Shown: piece by piece, positions 48,652 through 57,875 of the stretch
Position numbering within the stretch: the first letter of the stretch is position 1
How the letters are laid out: every line of letters starts with the position of its first letter
Source of the DNA: Gracilaria vermiculophylla
Lineage: Eukaryota > Rhodophyta > Florideophyceae > Gracilariales > Gracilariaceae
Direction: 5' to 3'
DNA length: 64,000 nt
Assembly (NCBI GenBank): GCA_019155205.2
Contig: JAHNZQ020000308.1
Location: 721,453 to 785,452 of the forward strand
Notes under the pieces: model-generated
What the model saw: the letters and a program-made list of their open reading frames with translations, nothing else
Told to the model about the DNA's origin: nothing
Databases searched by the model: none
Program-made: the position numbers and the translations under genes

Positions 48652-49839
48652 ATGACAGCTGCGCGAGCCGCCGCGTTCGTGGGCGCGCCGCTCTCGCCGG
48701 GCTGCTTCGCGCCGCCGGCCGCCGACGCGCTGCGCCCGCGCCGCTGCGCGCGGCACTGCAGGCAGCGCCCCCGCCCGCCGCGTCCCGCGCTGCGCCCTGC
48801 ATGCCATGCGGCCGGCTCCTCGCGGCCGCCGGCGCACCCCGACGACCCTCTCCCCTTCGAGAAGCTCTTCCTCAAGGGCCCTGTGCCCGGAGACACCCTG
48901 GTGCGCACCATCAGCGCCAATGGCGAGGTGTCGTGCAGCGTCGTGGCGTGCACGGGCCTCGTGAGCGGCGCCACGCGCTTGCATCGCACCAGCCCCGTCG
49001 TCTCCACCGCCTTCGGCCGCGCGCTGTCGTGCGCCCTGCTCATGAGCAGCGGCAAGAAGGACGGCGAGACGCTGCAAGTCGAGTTTCGAGGCTCGGGGCC
49101 TATCCAGGGCATCACCGCCATCTCGAACGGCCTGGGCCATGTCAGAGGTTATGTGGGCGACCCCAACGTGCAGCTCCCTCTCAACAAAGGTACCCTCGAC
49201 GTGCCGGCGGCTATCGGTCAGGGAATTGTTGCCGTCGTCAGGGATAACGTGTACAGCAAACAGCCGTACACCGGCATCGTGCAGATTACCGCCGGTCAGG
49301 TCGCGGAAGATCTTGCCATGTACTTGCTCGAGTCGGAGCAGACCCCTTCTGCACTGGGCGCTGGTGTGTACCTCTCAGCGCAGGGCACTGTGACAGCAGC
49401 CGGCGGCTATTTGATGCAAATGCTGCCCGGTGCTTCACCCCAAAGCGCAGAGATTGTGGAAACAAACGTCAGGACGCTCGGAACCCCGACGCAGATCATT
49501 AGAGCCGGCATGACTCCGGGACAAATAGTCGATAAGCTCATGGCAGGTCTTTCGCCCATGAAGCTTGCATCTTCGTCACCGCGCTACTATTGCCATTGCG
49601 GCGTAGAACGTGTCAAACGGACAGTTGCGCTCATACCAGAAATTGAAGTTCGGCAGTTACTGTTGGAGTATGGCAAAATTGAAGGTACGTCATTTTGCTC
49701 TCATCGTGTACTCCGGGTCAACTTTCTCACCTACTTTTTCTCGTTCTCTACTGAAGCAACATGCGAGTTTTGCGGACAGACCTACTCCTTAGCTCGTCAG
49801 GAAGTAGAAGAAATTCTTGCCGCTGAGAAAGAGTCCTGA
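48652..49839 (+). CDS. Hsp33 redox-regulated chaperone, probably plastid (one intron)
   Basis: Exons 48652-49684 and 49757-49839 give 371 aa. Hsp33 holds unfolded proteins under oxidative stress; its C-terminal zinc switch uses four cysteines. Here these are YYCHCGVERV and TCEFCGQTY. The fold is well kept (RTISANGEVSCSVVACTGLV, LQVEFRGSGPIQGITAISNG, VRGYVGDP, LPLNKGTLDVPAAIGQG, PYTGIVQITAGQVAEDLA, QTPSALGAGVYL). Residues 1 to about 75 form an Ala/Arg/Pro leader fitting plastid targeting. Between YGKIE and TCEFC lies a 72-bp segment starting GTACGT and ending ctgaAG; it has no stop and keeps frame, but other Hsp33 proteins lack it and removing it gives KIEATCEFC, so it is treated as an intron. 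Retained, it would add 24 residues. Confidence 0.92.
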   Translation: MTAARAAAFVGAPLSPGCFAPPAADALRPRRCARHCRQRPRPPRPALRPACHAAGSSRPPAHPDDPLPFEKLFLKGPVPGDTLVRTISANGEVSCSVVACTGLVSGATRLHRTSPVVSTAFGRALSCALLMSSGKKDGETLQVEFRGSGPIQGITAISNGLGHVRGYVGDPNVQLPLNKGTLDVPAAIGQGIVAVVRDNVYSKQPYTGIVQITAGQVAEDLAMYLLESEQTPSALGAGVYLSAQGTVTAAGGYLMQMLPGASPQSAEIVETNVRTLGTPTQIIRAGMTPGQIVDKLMAGLSPMKLASSSPRYYCHCGVERVKRTVALIPEIEVRQLLLEYGKIEGTSFCSHRVLRVNFLTYFFSFSTEATCEFCGQTYSLARQEVEEILAAEKES

Positions 49840-51568
49840 AAAGCTGTGCTTTTCAAGCTTCGCTTGTTGCGCCGTCTCATGAATCCTAATCGATTTTAAC
49901 TCATTTACAGTGACTTGGACGGGCTGATGACATTCCACGCTTCACATGCCGCCGGTAGCCCAGTTTAATGTCGGGCCAACGGGTCAGATCTCCGTGCGTT
50001 TGGTGCACAATCAAACAGCCGTGCACGCTGTGGGATCGCGTGACGCCTGAAAAAAAAAGTTCGGCTACTGTCTCGTGGGAGACAAAGCATTACAAACCTG
50101 ACTTGCGATACTGCATCCTTGTACAAGGCCCAGAAAGACTGGATGTTCTTTTTCTGAAAAGCCTTTATGTCAGGGTCACGGCCACTATGGTCTGTTTGTT
50201 TCAGAGCAATGGAACCTGAATAGCAATGGAAGCCTGAATATCTTTATTGCGCTCCTGCGAGTGTCAATAAACCTGATATCTTCTCAGTTTTTCTTCAAGA
50301 GTTTATGAAGTAATAAATTCAACATTTCATATAAATCCACCAAACGTGCATATGCTTGGGCGGAGAACGAGAACAAACCCCCCCTGCGTATCGTGTCCCA
50401 AAATACAAAACGAAGTAGCGCTCTTTCGGATCCCATGATTGGTGACTTGTGAAGAAAGAAGTGTTTCAAATATTACTGACGTGTAGATAGCAAATGCACA
50501 GCTTTAAAATGTTGATGAAACGTCAAGAAACGTGACATCAAATGTTCTGCACAGACGCACTGATGGTCTTCTTTCAGCTCGCTATACTTTGGCGAAAATA
50601 TCGTCTGAAGGCTCTCGGAAAACAAATTGCAACCAACATTCGAAACACTGCAGGCGTTTAGACTTATCGAAATCAGCAGGAAGCACCGTTAAGGCGAAAT
50701 TACGTTACATTTTTCTCTCTGAACTCACACCTCAACAGATGTCTTTTTAACCATTCAGAACATGTTCTTTTAAAGTAATAAAGCATCAGTACTTATTCTA
50801 AATCATGTTCCGTTTTGGGGAACTACAACAGTCTAACGAAAATAATTGAATTTGCAAATAAAGTAGAAAAACATGCCTTGGAAAGAAAGAATTCAAAACG
50901 AGTCGCAAGATGCTTCAGTGGCTTGGATGCAACAAGGCTCGCCTCCTGAGCCTCCTTTTTGGTGAGCACCTTTGAAGACCAAATTGTTCATATACCCTCA
51001 ATCCGATGGGCTGATACCCTTGTTTGACATTGGCAGCTTTTCATAATCCGCCTATCAGAACAGTGTAGCGCTAAACTTGATTTCGGAAACAATTGTGCAA
51101 CAACGTCCTCGTGTTCACAAATCCGGATCCTTTCACTTCAGCCCAGGTTCTTCTTCGGGAGCAGCCATACCCATACCACCACCTTGCATGTACCCCTCAG
51201 ATGTATTTTTTTTTATTACTAACACCACTATTGATAAGAAAAGTTTTGTTTACGATGACAGCCTTGCAGATATGTATCTCTATAACAAGTGATTGGACTG
51301 GCACATCTGCACAACATCGAAGTCATCCAGTTTTGAATTGACATTCAGCAATGCCCCAACATGCCCGACAACAACACGCCCCCAGGTATAGACACGGTTT
51401 CCTCCCGTTTACGTGGCATACCGAATCCGCACTTGCGAGATAGTTCTTTTGGTTGTAATGTGTGGGATTGAGGTTTGGATTTCCAGCGACGGTATATAAA
51501 CGCCAGGGGCACAGCTTCCGGCTGATGGGATGTAGTCTCCTCATCTCAGTAACTGCCTCAATCGAACA
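49840..51568. other. AT-rich gene-poor stretch
   Basis: GC content drops sharply right after the Hsp33 gene. 1.7 kb with no supported gene; short frames lack motifs. A TATA box at 51493 belongs to the next gene. Confidence 0.45.
51493..51500 (+). promoter_or_regulatory. TATA box of the secreted Cys-rich peptide gene
   Basis: TATATAAA, 76 bp upstream of the ATG at 51569. Confidence 0.65.
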
Positions 51569-51940
51569 ATGTTTAAGATCATCATACTCTTCGCGTCCCT
51601 CATTTATTTCCAGGCTGCCAATGGAGCGTCTGTTGGCGTATTGACGATGGAGCAGGCCGTAAGGCTCTCCGAACTTCCGTGCTATGAACTCCAGGCTGCT
51701 CGGAAGCTGGTCGAGAATTCTCCAACTGAAGTTCAAGAATTGATCAACAACGCAGTGCGTTTTTGTGGACATCCTATCAAGCCTACCCTGCCTCCACTGC
51801 CACCTGTTCCTATTAGATGTCCGTGCCAGTGCACCTCTTACGAAAAGGCTCTTCAGCAGTGCAAAGGTTTCTCGTTCTCCAAGTGCTGGTTGATTGGTCC
51901 TCCCAAATGCAAGAAGGGACAGTTATCTTGCTGTTGCTGA
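51569..51940 (+). CDS. Secreted cysteine-rich small protein (orphan)
   Basis: Predicted 123 aa. Residues 1-19 (MFKIIILFASLIYFQAANG) are a signal peptide. An alpha-helical part follows (MEQAVRLSELPCYELQAARKLVENSPTEVQ, read in two pieces), then a Pro hinge (PTLPPLPPVP) and a Cys-dense tail with CPCQC, KCWLIGPPKCKK and a terminal CCC. No family is recognised. Length, signal peptide, Cys tail and a good TATA box suggest an inducible extracellular or cell-wall protein; the actual role is unknown. The composition is A/T-rich in agreement with its surroundings. Confidence 0.75.
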   Translation: MFKIIILFASLIYFQAANGASVGVLTMEQAVRLSELPCYELQAARKLVENSPTEVQELINNAVRFCGHPIKPTLPPLPPVPIRCPCQCTSYEKALQQCKGFSFSKCWLIGPPKCKKGQLSCCC

Positions 51941-52835
51941 GTTCGAATGATGCACCCCAGCCTAGCACCCTAATCGATGAGAACTCAGCCGTTCTATTTG
52001 GCACTCAAATTTCATAATGGTATAGTTTGGCTAAGAAAATCTTCTCAGGTTGTGGCGTTTTGTCCATCCATAAGTGGCTGTCTTCTGTTATTCAAGTTAC
52101 TTGTAGGTCTGCTAGGTAAAATTATCCCTCCATCATTTCATGTTGTTTTCAATTGAAATCTCTTAATTAGTAGATGAGAGACGGCTTACGCTTGGGTATC
52201 GATGAAAACACAAATCCATCGACTGCTTCTTCAGTTGTAGAGTCAGTCACTTTCTTACATTCTGCTTGAAAGTTTTGAGCATCTTTCAAAGACATCATTG
52301 AAGTAATCCTGTTCTGAGGTTAGAGAAAGAGGCAGAACATCAATGAGGGTTATGCAAAGCCAGCTTTTGCGCCTGACGCCCAAGCACTGTCTCCATGCGT
52401 TTTCTAAATGTAAGTGTGAGACAGATATTAAGCAATGAGATTGACTAAACGTTTTTGAGAAGTTCTTGAATGGAGGTATCCCCGAAACGACCGCGAAAAA
52501 AGAACTCGAAACGTCTCTCGCGAAATCCTGCACCTTTTCCCCCAATACGGTCCATTAAACAGTTGAAATATACTTCACATCCATTCATGAAGGTTTTTTC
52601 CCATTCACAACATTTCTTGTTTAACTTACTGTTCAAATAAGCGGCAAATGTAATGCGCATTGCAAAAAAGTGGTCAGATGTGGAAGTAATGTGAGTCAAA
52701 ATACGTTGAGGAAAAAAGACACTTTTTCATTCCTTTCATATGCAAGAGATGACTCCATTTGTTGAGGTGCTAATTTCTTTGTCTGGTTAACACTCAGTTC
52801 ACACACTAGCTTTGCTCGTTTTGCTTTGCAATAAA
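51941..52835. other. AT-rich spacer
   Basis: Nearly 0.9 kb without a recognisable gene; it should contain the 3' UTR of the Cys-rich gene and the promoter of the TAF4-like gene. Confidence 0.45.
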
Positions 52836-54254
52836 ATGGATGAACGAAGGAAAACCAAAGAGTACGTAAAGCATATTGTCAAGACAGCACATGTTCTTAC
52901 GAAAGATATATCAAAAAAGCAAGAGAGCCGTGAATTCATCAGAAGAAACGTAGAGCGAGAATGGAGACATATGCGAAGCGGTATCAAAAGTGTCGAAGAA
53001 GTTCGGAAAGATGTTGTGGACATATTCTACACGGTCTTCCCAACGTATCGGCTGAATAACTTTCTTCCATCATTTGAAGAATTCACCTCAGATAGAGAAC
53101 GAATTCCAAATGCTTCGAAAAGTAATGAAGATATTGAAAATTCTCAAGGAGAAGTAGACCAGAGTTCGAACGTTGACATACCACTTGCAGCGGACAATGA
53201 GAAACATGGGCGGCCGAGAAAAACTGAGAACTCGTGTAGAAATAAATCAGTCAATGAAGCCCAAGAAGATGAAAAACAGCCTTTGATTAACAGTTGTTCA
53301 AAACAAATTGAGAGAAGAGCAACAAGCAGAAAAACCAGAAAGCGAAAGCTGGATGACATCGTACAGAAGAAAACCAATGTGGATACTTCGGAAGAGGTAA
53401 TAAGAGTTGACTCATCATGCTGTATGGAATATCAGGATGTCAAAAGATGTTTGAAAGGCAGATTGCTGCAAGATGTTGTTGAAGCCGTCATCAATAAGAA
53501 TGGATTACGTGATTGCGACAAAAATGCCATCAGCTTCATTGATACAGCTGTCCGAATCCGATTGGAAAGCATACTTGAAGACTTGAAGATGCTATCAGCT
53601 CTGCGTCGAAAGAGAAATAGAAAAGATTTGATGGTGCGTGGAGTCGACCGCGTTAACGCTCTTCTAGAAGTTGAACGCGAAACAGAGGAAATTCATCTAC
53701 TGCGTCTCAGGGATGAAAGAATGGCTACGAGACGATTTGACATGAAGAATGCACACAGATTAAGACTTTGTTCGACCGAGGAAGAAGAAGTCGGAGATCT
53801 AGAAATAGTCAAGGTCCATAACTCTGACGATGAAAAACATGGTGCCGAGAAGCAAACGAAACAGAAAATGAATCAGAAGCGCATGTTCTTGCAAAACTAT
53901 GTGACAGAAAAGGCCAAGAAGAGAAGAAAAATATCAAGAGTTCTTCATGTGTCGGATATCGAAGCAGGCAAAGAATCAACGAAAAGGACTTCTTTTGCAC
54001 ACGATAATAAAGAACGACGAAGAAATCTTGCCAGAGAAATAAAACTACTTGAGTTACCAGCAATAATTTCATCAGCCAATCTTGCGCAATTGCGAAGCCT
54101 TAAAATGTTTGGAAAGTTTGACAAGACTTTGAAGCACTTCAAAGAATCGATTACTCTATACGATTGTGATCTTCTTATGGAGTTTGACCCACATCTTCGG
54201 AAGTCAAACTTGAGGCTTAGATGGATAAGTCGTCTTTCTTTTGCACAACCCTAA
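52836..54254 (+). CDS. TAF4-like protein (TFIID subunit candidate)
   Basis: Predicted 472-aa nuclear protein, A/T-rich codons. Residues about 206-260 (LLQDVVEAVINKNGLRD, then AISFIDTAVRIRLESILEDL..LSALR) resemble the TAF4 C-terminal histone fold, which pairs with TAF12. A following charged helix (VNALLEVERETEEIHLLRLRDE) and a final segment KESITLYDCDLLMEFDP correspond to the helical linker and the conserved RDLIFxLE-type end of TAF4. The N-terminal 75 residues are helical and charged; the middle is Lys/Glu/Ser-rich with a nuclear-signal-like RKTRKRK. If correct, it belongs to the core transcription factor TFIID. Similarity is judged by eye and is moderate. The start is the first ATG (MDERRKTKEY). 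Confidence 0.5.
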   Translation: MDERRKTKEYVKHIVKTAHVLTKDISKKQESREFIRRNVEREWRHMRSGIKSVEEVRKDVVDIFYTVFPTYRLNNFLPSFEEFTSDRERIPNASKSNEDIENSQGEVDQSSNVDIPLAADNEKHGRPRKTENSCRNKSVNEAQEDEKQPLINSCSKQIERRATSRKTRKRKLDDIVQKKTNVDTSEEVIRVDSSCCMEYQDVKRCLKGRLLQDVVEAVINKNGLRDCDKNAISFIDTAVRIRLESILEDLKMLSALRRKRNRKDLMVRGVDRVNALLEVERETEEIHLLRLRDERMATRRFDMKNAHRLRLCSTEEEEVGDLEIVKVHNSDDEKHGAEKQTKQKMNQKRMFLQNYVTEKAKKRRKISRVLHVSDIEAGKESTKRTSFAHDNKERRRNLAREIKLLELPAIISSANLAQLRSLKMFGKFDKTLKHFKESITLYDCDLLMEFDPHLRKSNLRLRWISRLSFAQP

Positions 54255-54509
54255 ACTCAAACAAAGCACTTGGGATAGACAGAGTTATATCCTCTGTTAA
54301 TAAGCGGTTAATATTTGTTCTTGAGCTGGGAATAATTATGGCTGAAGAGAAAGTGTGTCCAATCAAGAACAGGAACGGGAAGCTGAAGTGCAAACATCTG
54401 TTTTACGAAAACAATATGTCGAACCGTGTGTAAATTGTCGAGGAACGCTTTTTCATCTGAATATTGTGGAACTTGACTCACGGATCTGTAACAGGATCAC
54501 GAGCAGTCC
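54255..54509. other. Short spacer between convergent genes
   Basis: 255 bp with no gene; contains 3' ends of the TAF4-like and Myb-like genes. Confidence 0.5.
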
Positions 54510-55103
54510 TCACACGGTCTGGAATTTTCCCTCTGTCATCGCGAAATGCGCAAGATGTGCCACACGGGCCAGTAGGAATATGCCACACACTGGCGGAACA
54601 GAATAGTTCTTGAGCAGACCTTCTCTTTCACAACCCTGACAAATCTGAGATTGAGCCATCGATTTGGAAAATCTTGCATGGATACACAACACCCTCGGAT
54701 GGTAGCTGCCTTCGGGCCTGCGAGTGATTCGCTGACGACGATCGCCAGTCAGATACGCAAAATAGTCTTCCTTGCTGTCCCTTATTACTCTCATGTAAAA
54801 CTTGTCTAAATGGGCTTTCACCTGCTTTTCGTTACGCGACTTCATAGCCCTTGCAATCAAGGCAGCCTTCTCTCTCTTGTTAGGAGTCGTGAAAGTGAAA
54901 TAGGCTTTGATGAAGTCTTCCTTCTCTGCCTCTGTCCAAAATCGTTCATCGAGAATACCTCTACAGCTTCCTATGCTCAGTTCCCGTTGTCGATTCCTCG
55001 CCTCGACGGACCACCATGGATGATTCCCGTAAAATGCTTGAGATCGAGGAGAGCTGCGATTTCCGGTTTTACTGATCCCATTTTGAACACGGAGGTTGAC
55101 CAT
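54510..55103 (-). CDS. Myb/SANT-like domain protein
   Basis: Predicted 197 aa. Residues about 50-115 form one Myb/SANT-like repeat: DERFWTEAEKEDFIKAYFTF, then ALIARAMKSRNEKQVKAHLDKFY, in which the spaced W, F and Y residues and the helix-turn-helix spacing fit the fold. The tail contains several cysteines (CIHARF, ICQGCERE) and a hydrophobic end (IFLLARVAHLAHFAM). Such single-repeat proteins act in transcription or chromatin complexes; function not assigned. The start is the ATG giving MVNLRVQ. No intron is apparent, but the odd C-terminal end could reflect an unrecognised intron. Confidence 0.6.
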   Translation of the reverse strand: MVNLRVQNGISKTGNRSSPRSQAFYGNHPWWSVEARNRQRELSIGSCRGILDERFWTEAEKEDFIKAYFTFTTPNKREKAALIARAMKSRNEKQVKAHLDKFYMRVIRDSKEDYFAYLTGDRRQRITRRPEGSYHPRVLCIHARFSKSMAQSQICQGCEREGLLKNYSVPPVCGIFLLARVAHLAHFAMTEGKFQTV

Positions 55104-55561
55104 CGCGATCTAATAAGTGATCCTAATGAATAACGGGTTCAAGTAGTATGCTTGACAAGGAAGTGGTTTCCCGGTGTCGCTGGGTTATTCGTTGGTGATA
55201 CTTGAGAGGAATCAAGTCGCCCGAGGAAAAGCACAGCACTCGCATGCTATATCGAAAGCTGTTACACGCGCCAGAAATTCTAAACATTACATTGGGCAGT
55301 ATCGGGTGACGTAACTTTTGAGCCCGTTGATCCAATATTCCGGAAGGAATGCTGAAAAAGTGGCAGTGCGCCATAACCTGCCTCCAACTAATTTTTAATG
55401 CTTAATAATTTTCGTTGTGCTGCTAATGATCTTGCCGGCAGTTTTATTTTTCAGTCTTGGAAGGTATGACAAGAAGCGTCTTGGTCATCTTTGAAGAATG
55501 GACACCTCCAGTAAGCAAAAAACTTCTATAATAAATAACTTCAAATTTCCTGTATTGCCAA
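55104..55561. other. AT-rich spacer
   Basis: 458 bp between the Myb-like gene start (minus) and tRNA-Thr (plus). No gene is recognised. Confidence 0.5.
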
Positions 55562-55634
55562 GCCGCTGTAGCTCAGTTGGTAGAGCGCTTGACTAGTAAT
55601 CAAGAGGTCTCGAGTTCAAATCTCGGTGGTGGCT
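55562..55634 (+). tRNA. tRNA-Thr(AGT)
   Basis: 73-nt cloverleaf: acceptor GCCGCTG/TGGTGGC with three G-U pairs, D arm GCTC/GAGC, anticodon stem CTTGA/TCAAG, loop CTAGTAA (T33, anticodon AGT), variable AGGTC, T arm TCGAG/CTCGG with loop TTCAAAT, discriminator T. No intron; CCA not encoded. T7 terminator follows. Confidence 0.93.
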
Positions 55635-57194
55635 GTTTTTTTGCCCGTACTCTCAACTTTGAACTCCTATATCTATATGTGCATTTGCCACGTTCAGAAG
55701 AACTGAAAAAGTTGACTTACTTCCAAATGCAAAGCGGTGCTGCACACGTGCACGAGCAACAGAAACGACCTTCATCTGTGAGATCAAGAATATTTGTTTA
55801 CTCTATTGTATACACGCTCGGATGAAATGGTGCTCAATGACCATTTTTGAAGGGTTTGAACCTTTCATACACGCGTCAGAAACGGTGTTTTTGACTGAGA
55901 AGCACGTTTTTGGTATCAAAGAAGCCTGTTTTCTAAAGCTCTGTAGTAAATTAGAGATATTTTACAAGCACGTCTTTAGTTGTCCATCTGGTTTTTTAAT
56001 GTTTCTGCTTCTCGTCAAACATAAACAACACAAGCTTGGAATTTCCGCTATACAAAACCGGGTTGTACAGCTTATGCAGACTATAAAAAGCGAAAAAATC
56101 CGATCGGAATAACTTAATTTAAAGTGTAAGTTGATTGTTTTGGCCTAATGTCGTGGCACCAGGCGTGTAGACAAGTGTCTTCTTCAGGACGGATTCTGTG
56201 CGGCAGAGTGAGACATTGGTCGCTCAAATTTTTATATTTTCTGGGATAGTTTTACGCGAAATCCAATTCTTTTTAAATTGTTTCGGTTCGCCCCTCCTTG
56301 GAATCATTAATTCCTCTTCAATGACAACCCAATGCCAGGTTCTTCAAAAAATTTGTTTTCTGAGCAAATGATTTATGCTGGATCGTGCCATGTACTCATT
56401 ATTTGAAATGGAGTAAGACTCTTGGGGGTCACTCACCGCCTTGGTTCTTGGCCTCTATTGTTCTTCATTAGGTAAGGGCGTTCAGTTCGTTAAGTCTTTC
56501 ATCAACAATCTTTCGTCTGCGTCTGAAACAGTAGCAACTCTACATGAAGGTTTTGCGATGCCTGGATCGAAATTTTATGTCACAAGGATTTTGCTTATCT
56601 TAGACTGTGAGATACAATTTGGCACAAAACTTAGAGTTTATGAGCCATTCAGATGTATGGCCCTGAGTGCAGTTCGTTCTTTCGTTGTTACACATCGCTT
56701 TCATTTACAACTGAGCGAGATATTCATTTTGCACAAGCGTTGAAAAACAGCGCTCTAACCTAAATGCATACTTCCAGCTGTTTGCAGCGATCGTCATCCA
56801 TGTTGAGCCCATTCTACAAATGAAAACGCAATTTAAACGAAATCACCATAATACTTTTGATGGCGGAGAAGCTTCTCCGCTTGGCGACTACTTCAAATGC
56901 TTTGAATCAAATTACAAGCCGTTTGGGTATGTTTCCGTGGAGCCGGAGCCCTGTATAACACATAATTCATGACAAGAAGACCTCGTGTTCGTGCTTTCTT
57001 CGAATACTAATGTATGGGTTTCTGTTTCTCCGCATGTATGAGAAGAAAGCAAGCATACTATGAACTACATAGCAAATCAGGATCTAAGGTTGAATAAGAT
57101 CCAGTTTCGCACAACCATTCAGACAATACTCTTGTTTCCAAACCTGAAAGAAGTTCCTGCTGGAGTCCTTTCATCGCTTCCATGGGTCATCTCC
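55635..57194. other. AT-rich spacer, no gene recognised
   Basis: About 1.55 kb between tRNA-Thr and the C2H2 gene. The longest open frames (about 100 codons) lack motifs and convincing composition. Confidence 0.45.
55636..55642 (+). terminator. RNA polymerase III terminator of tRNA-Thr
   Basis: T7 run two bases after the tRNA end. Confidence 0.85.
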
Positions 57195-57875
57195 TCATCT
57201 CCTACCTCGCTTCCCACGTGCTAAGTTCTGGTTAGAGGCAGTACATCGCACGCGGTGCTGAGCTTGCGTGCTTTTCAGAATTTTCTCCCCGCAGTGACCA
57301 CATTTTCTCATCGCATGCACAGAATCCATATGGGCTTTGAATTCCCGGAAGTCCAGAGTCTTGAAGGAGCATTTATAGCACCAATTTTCACCGGGTACAC
57401 GATGTTTGGAATTTACATGATACAAAAGATTCGCTTCCCGAGCAAGTACAGTTCTGCAGTAGATGCATTGATGAGATTCCAACCCATGTACACTCAGACG
57501 ATGCTGTTTTATTTCTGAGAAAGAAGAAAACTTTGCCGAACATTGGGAAAAAGAGCAAGCATATCGAAATTGGGGTGGTCTGCTTGAAGATGCCGAAGAA
57601 TGGCCACTTGGGTCGGAGTTCAAGAGAGTACCAATGCTCATTTTCTTCATTTCACTAATATTCCATGCTGATGTGCTTTTTGACAATGAGTTCGGAGGGG
57701 ATGGAGTACGGTCAATGCTTGATCGTGAAGTATCCAGAAGATAAGCAATACCCATTTTCGAAGTGCTTCCATCAGTACCATGACGCAGTGAATTGGAGGC
57801 AGATCCACTTGCAGGGCTGCTGGATGCGCCTCTGGAAGACCGTTTCTTTTGTCGATGTAAAGGCCGATTTTCCAT
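57195..57875 (-). CDS. C2H2 zinc-finger protein
   Basis: Predicted 226-aa nuclear protein. The N-terminal half is Ser-rich with two short hydrophobic motifs, MGIAYLLDTSRSS and MSIGTLLNSDPS. From about residue 103 there are three to four C2H2-type fingers: YACSFSQCSAKFSSFSEIKQH..H, HQCIYCRTVLAREANLLYHVNSKH, WCYKCSFKTLDFREFKAHMDSVH, and a partial KCGHCGEKI..H. The tail is basic (ARGKRGRR). This is the layout of a sequence-specific transcription factor; target unknown. It is followed 3 kb later by a second C2H2 gene on the other strand with a similar plan (Ser-rich, short LL-motifs, then fingers). The start is MENRPLHRQ. Confidence 0.8.
   Translation of the reverse strand: MENRPLHRQKKRSSRGASSSPASGSASNSLRHGTDGSTSKMGIAYLLDTSRSSIDRTPSPPNSLSKSTSAWNISEMKKMSIGTLLNSDPSGHSSASSSRPPQFRYACSFSQCSAKFSSFSEIKQHRLSVHGLESHQCIYCRTVLAREANLLYHVNSKHRVPGENWCYKCSFKTLDFREFKAHMDSVHAMRKCGHCGEKILKSTQAQHRVRCTASNQNLARGKRGRR

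Noticed and set aside
49685..49756. Treating the Hsp33 segment as coding
   Set aside because: Although it has no stop, it has GT-AG ends, is absent from the family and breaks the zinc-switch spacing.
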